From contig NZ_JBAMMY010000050.1 of the NCBI RefSeq assembly GCF_051233685.1, positions 1-16,440 of the forward strand: a DNA stretch of 16,440 nt. The letters run 5' to 3'. Source of the stretch: RPRI01 sp051233685 (lineage in GTDB: Bacteria; Desulfobacterota; Desulfobacteria; Desulfobacterales; RPRI01). The first letter of the stretch is position 1. Each line of letters begins with the position of its first letter. The notes beneath the pieces were generated by a model that did no database searches, was not told the origin of the DNA, and saw only the letters and a list, made by a program, of their open reading frames with translations. A program made the position numbers and the translations under genes. This document shows positions 15,638 through 16,440 of this stretch, piece after piece.

Positions 15638-15687
15638 TGACATATGCCAATAATGACATATGCCAATAATGACATATGTCAAAATAA
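15638..15687. repeat. Tandem palindromic operator-like array (three units)
   Basis: Two identical 16-base units TGACATATGCCAATAA (15638-15653, 15654-15669) are followed by an 18-base variant starting at 15670, TGACATATGTCAAAATAA. The third contains a perfect 12-base palindrome, TGACATATGTCA (15670-15681); the first two are the same dyad with one mismatch. A further half-site, TGACAT, occurs at 15701-15706. Spacing of about one and a half helical turns and dyad symmetry suggest a row of binding sites for a dimeric regulator. Confidence 0.65.
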
Positions 15688-15699
15688 TTCAGATGTATT

Positions 15700-15728
15700 T
15701 TGACATTTATAACTATTTTTATTAGAAA
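15700..15728 (+). promoter_or_regulatory. Candidate sigma-70 promoter for the DUF1329-like gene
   Basis: A perfect -35 TTGACA (15700-15705) is followed by a 17-base spacer and TAGAAA (15723-15728) as a -10. It lies just downstream of the operator-like array, and its -35 box contains one more TGACAT half-site. The start codon is about 137 bases further, implying a long leader if this is the promoter. Confidence 0.4.
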
Positions 15729-15864
15729 GCTATTGATTATTCATTAGAAATTTAAGTTGGGAATAATTTGATCAAAGTGAAATATTCTGCCAAAAAGACA
15801 TGAGCAGGACTTATGCGAGAGGATATTAAAAATTATTATAAATAACAAAAAGAGAGTAGATAAG

Positions 15865-16227
15865 ATGAAAATAAATATGATGTTTAGTTGTTTTATGCTT
15901 TCATTGCTTATTTTACTTTTTAATTTTTGTCCGGGACAAGCTATGGAGTTACCCAGGGTAATTGATAAGACCAATTGTGCTCAGTATAAAGATTTGCTTG
16001 TCCCGGCCATGTACCGTGCTGTTGAAAAAGGTGACTTTGTTATTTCCCCGGGGAATATAAACTTTCAATACAAACATCCGGACAGCTTTATTGCAGCAGG
16101 CAATAAAAATGCCGGAAAATTCGATATAAGTTCTGAGGGCGATCTGATCGAGAAAAATACGGGTAAAGTTCCATGTTACAATATTTACGGATATCCTTTC
16201 AGGGTTATTTTGTTCTTTGAACAATAA
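15865..16227 (+). pseudogene. DUF1329-like secreted protein, truncated at its 3' end
   Basis: The 120-residue frame starts with a signal peptide (hydrophobic about 5-21, likely cleavage after PGQA), then a mature segment: LPRVIDKTNCAQYKDLL, AMYRAVEKGDFVI, NAGKFDISSEGDLIEKNTGK and NIYGYPF. To my recollection this is the N-terminal part of DUF1329 (PF07044) proteins of Desulfobacterota, LolB-like envelope proteins of about 400 residues whose sequence continues with P-x-I-D-P-K-D-P. Here family resemblance ends after YPF (position about 16200), followed by RVILFFEQ and a stop, and then a transposase remnant. I infer disruption by a mobile element, with any 3' part beyond the window. A weak AGAGAG lies eight bases before the ATG. 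If the family assignment is wrong, it is a small secreted protein of unknown function. Confidence 0.55.
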
Positions 16228-16440
16228 AAAAAAATTACAATTAATTAAACAAACAAGTGATCAAAGTCCCAATAATAATGTATAGGAAGGATGATCAAAC
16301 AAAAAAAGTAGGTACTGTACCTGTTGGAGAAAACAGGGATGAAGTAAAACAAACAAATGAGATTACAGTAGCGGCTTCGTTGTTAGATTCCATTGATATT
16401 GAGAACAAAGATATAACCGCTGATGCATTACATACCCAGT
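16199..16440 (+). mobile_element. Decayed insertion-sequence remnant (continues beyond window)
   Basis: From about 16199 the sequence stops matching the DUF1329-like gene and soon enters transposase coding sequence. The left edge is inferred from the protein break after YPF, with a candidate end reading CAGGGTTATTTTG. Only about 46 bases separate that edge from transposase codons well inside the catalytic domain, so the element has lost its 5' half. Confidence 0.45.
16245..16440 (+). pseudogene. DDE transposase (ISAs1/H-repeat-like), 5'-truncated, runs off window
   Basis: The frame opens at 16245 after an in-frame stop and stays open to the window end: residues include KKVGTVPVGENRDEVKQTNE, then ITVAASLLDSIDIENKDITA and DALHTQ. 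The N-E-I-T...L-L-D-x-I-D-I...T-A-D-A-L-H-T-Q block is characteristic of the central DDE region of ISAs1/H-repeat-type transposases, including the second catalytic aspartate in TADALHTQ. The N-terminal domain and first catalytic aspartate, which should lie several hundred bases upstream, are absent because the DUF1329-like gene occupies that space. An internal ATG at 16278 is not a likely true start. It is probably inactive. Exact IS family is uncertain. Confidence 0.6.

Larger units (their letters stand above)
15486..15864. other. Intergenic control region between divergent genes
   Basis: This 379-base AT-rich stretch separates the minus-strand GNAT gene from the plus-strand DUF1329-like gene. 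It contains the operator-like array at 15638-15687 and a candidate plus-strand promoter at 15700-15728. The part from 15730 to 15864 holds no gene or RNA that I can recognise. Confidence 0.6.

Noticed and set aside
15486..15659. N-terminal extension of the GNAT gene up to an ATG at 15659
   Set aside because: A perfect AGGAGG six bases before 15485 fixes the start, the extension does not resemble GNAT proteins, and it would place coding sequence over the operator-like array.
15730..15864. Possible short coding remnant near FDQSEIFCQKDMSRTYARGY (about 15769-15828)
   Set aside because: The frame is short, ends at a stop, has no start signal and I recognise no family.
16210..16224. Hairpin TTGTTC-TTT-GAACAA as an intrinsic terminator
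   Set aside because: On the plus strand it is followed by an A-run rather than a T-run, and it overlaps the stop of the truncated gene; chance or part of the mobile-element end is as likely.

Overview
This AT-rich window most resembles an anaerobic member of the Desulfobacterota (former Deltaproteobacteria). That is an inference from the gene types: a PlsB-type acyltransferase, a plant-type DapB, VanZ-family proteins beside a giant TPR lipoprotein, a Tat-exported molybdenum hydroxylase whose FAD subunit carries a cysteine-rich insert, and a DUF1329-like secreted protein. No rRNA or other phylogenetic marker is present to confirm it.

Layout. (1) Positions 1-135 hold the left end of an IS3-family insertion sequence, with the first 21 codons of its OrfA on the minus strand. 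(2) Positions 196-7773 form a plus-strand cell-envelope run: a PlsB-like glycerol-3-phosphate acyltransferase; a fused MurU-type nucleotidyltransferase and AmgK-type sugar kinase, probably a bifunctional peptidoglycan-recycling enzyme; a plant-type dihydrodipicolinate reductase (diaminopimelate and lysine supply); and a lipoprotein built almost entirely of TPR repeats. (3) Positions 7786-10970 hold a VanZ-like membrane protein, a convergent PAS-PAS-GGDEF protein with a degenerate catalytic motif but an intact inhibitory-site motif, and a LamG-VanZ fusion. The same 8-bp tandem repeat with a related purine-rich tail lies at both edges of this block. The right copy writes the C-terminus of the LamG-VanZ protein and runs into a G-quadruplex-type motif. 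(4) Positions 11074-15000 (minus) form a tight three-gene operon for a periplasmic xanthine-dehydrogenase-family enzyme: 2Fe-2S subunit with Tat signal, molybdopterin subunit, FAD subunit. A GNAT acetyltransferase lies just upstream. (5) Positions 15486-15864 are an intergenic control region with a tandem, palindromic operator-like array. (6) Positions 15865-16440 hold a secreted DUF1329-like gene that stops abruptly, followed at once by the 3' part of a DDE transposase with no 5' half, consistent with disruption by a decayed insertion sequence.

Working together: the first four genes touch lipid, peptidoglycan and diaminopimelate metabolism and look co-transcribed. The VanZ/TPR/LamG group suggests envelope or exopolysaccharide functions. 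The molybdenum hydroxylase would oxidise an aldehyde or N-heterocycle in the periplasm; its substrate cannot be read from the sequence. I did not find a wholly unprecedented system. The best leads are the MurU-AmgK fusion, the paired repeat element bounding the VanZ/GGDEF block, the degenerate GGDEF protein, and the operator-like array at 15638-15687.
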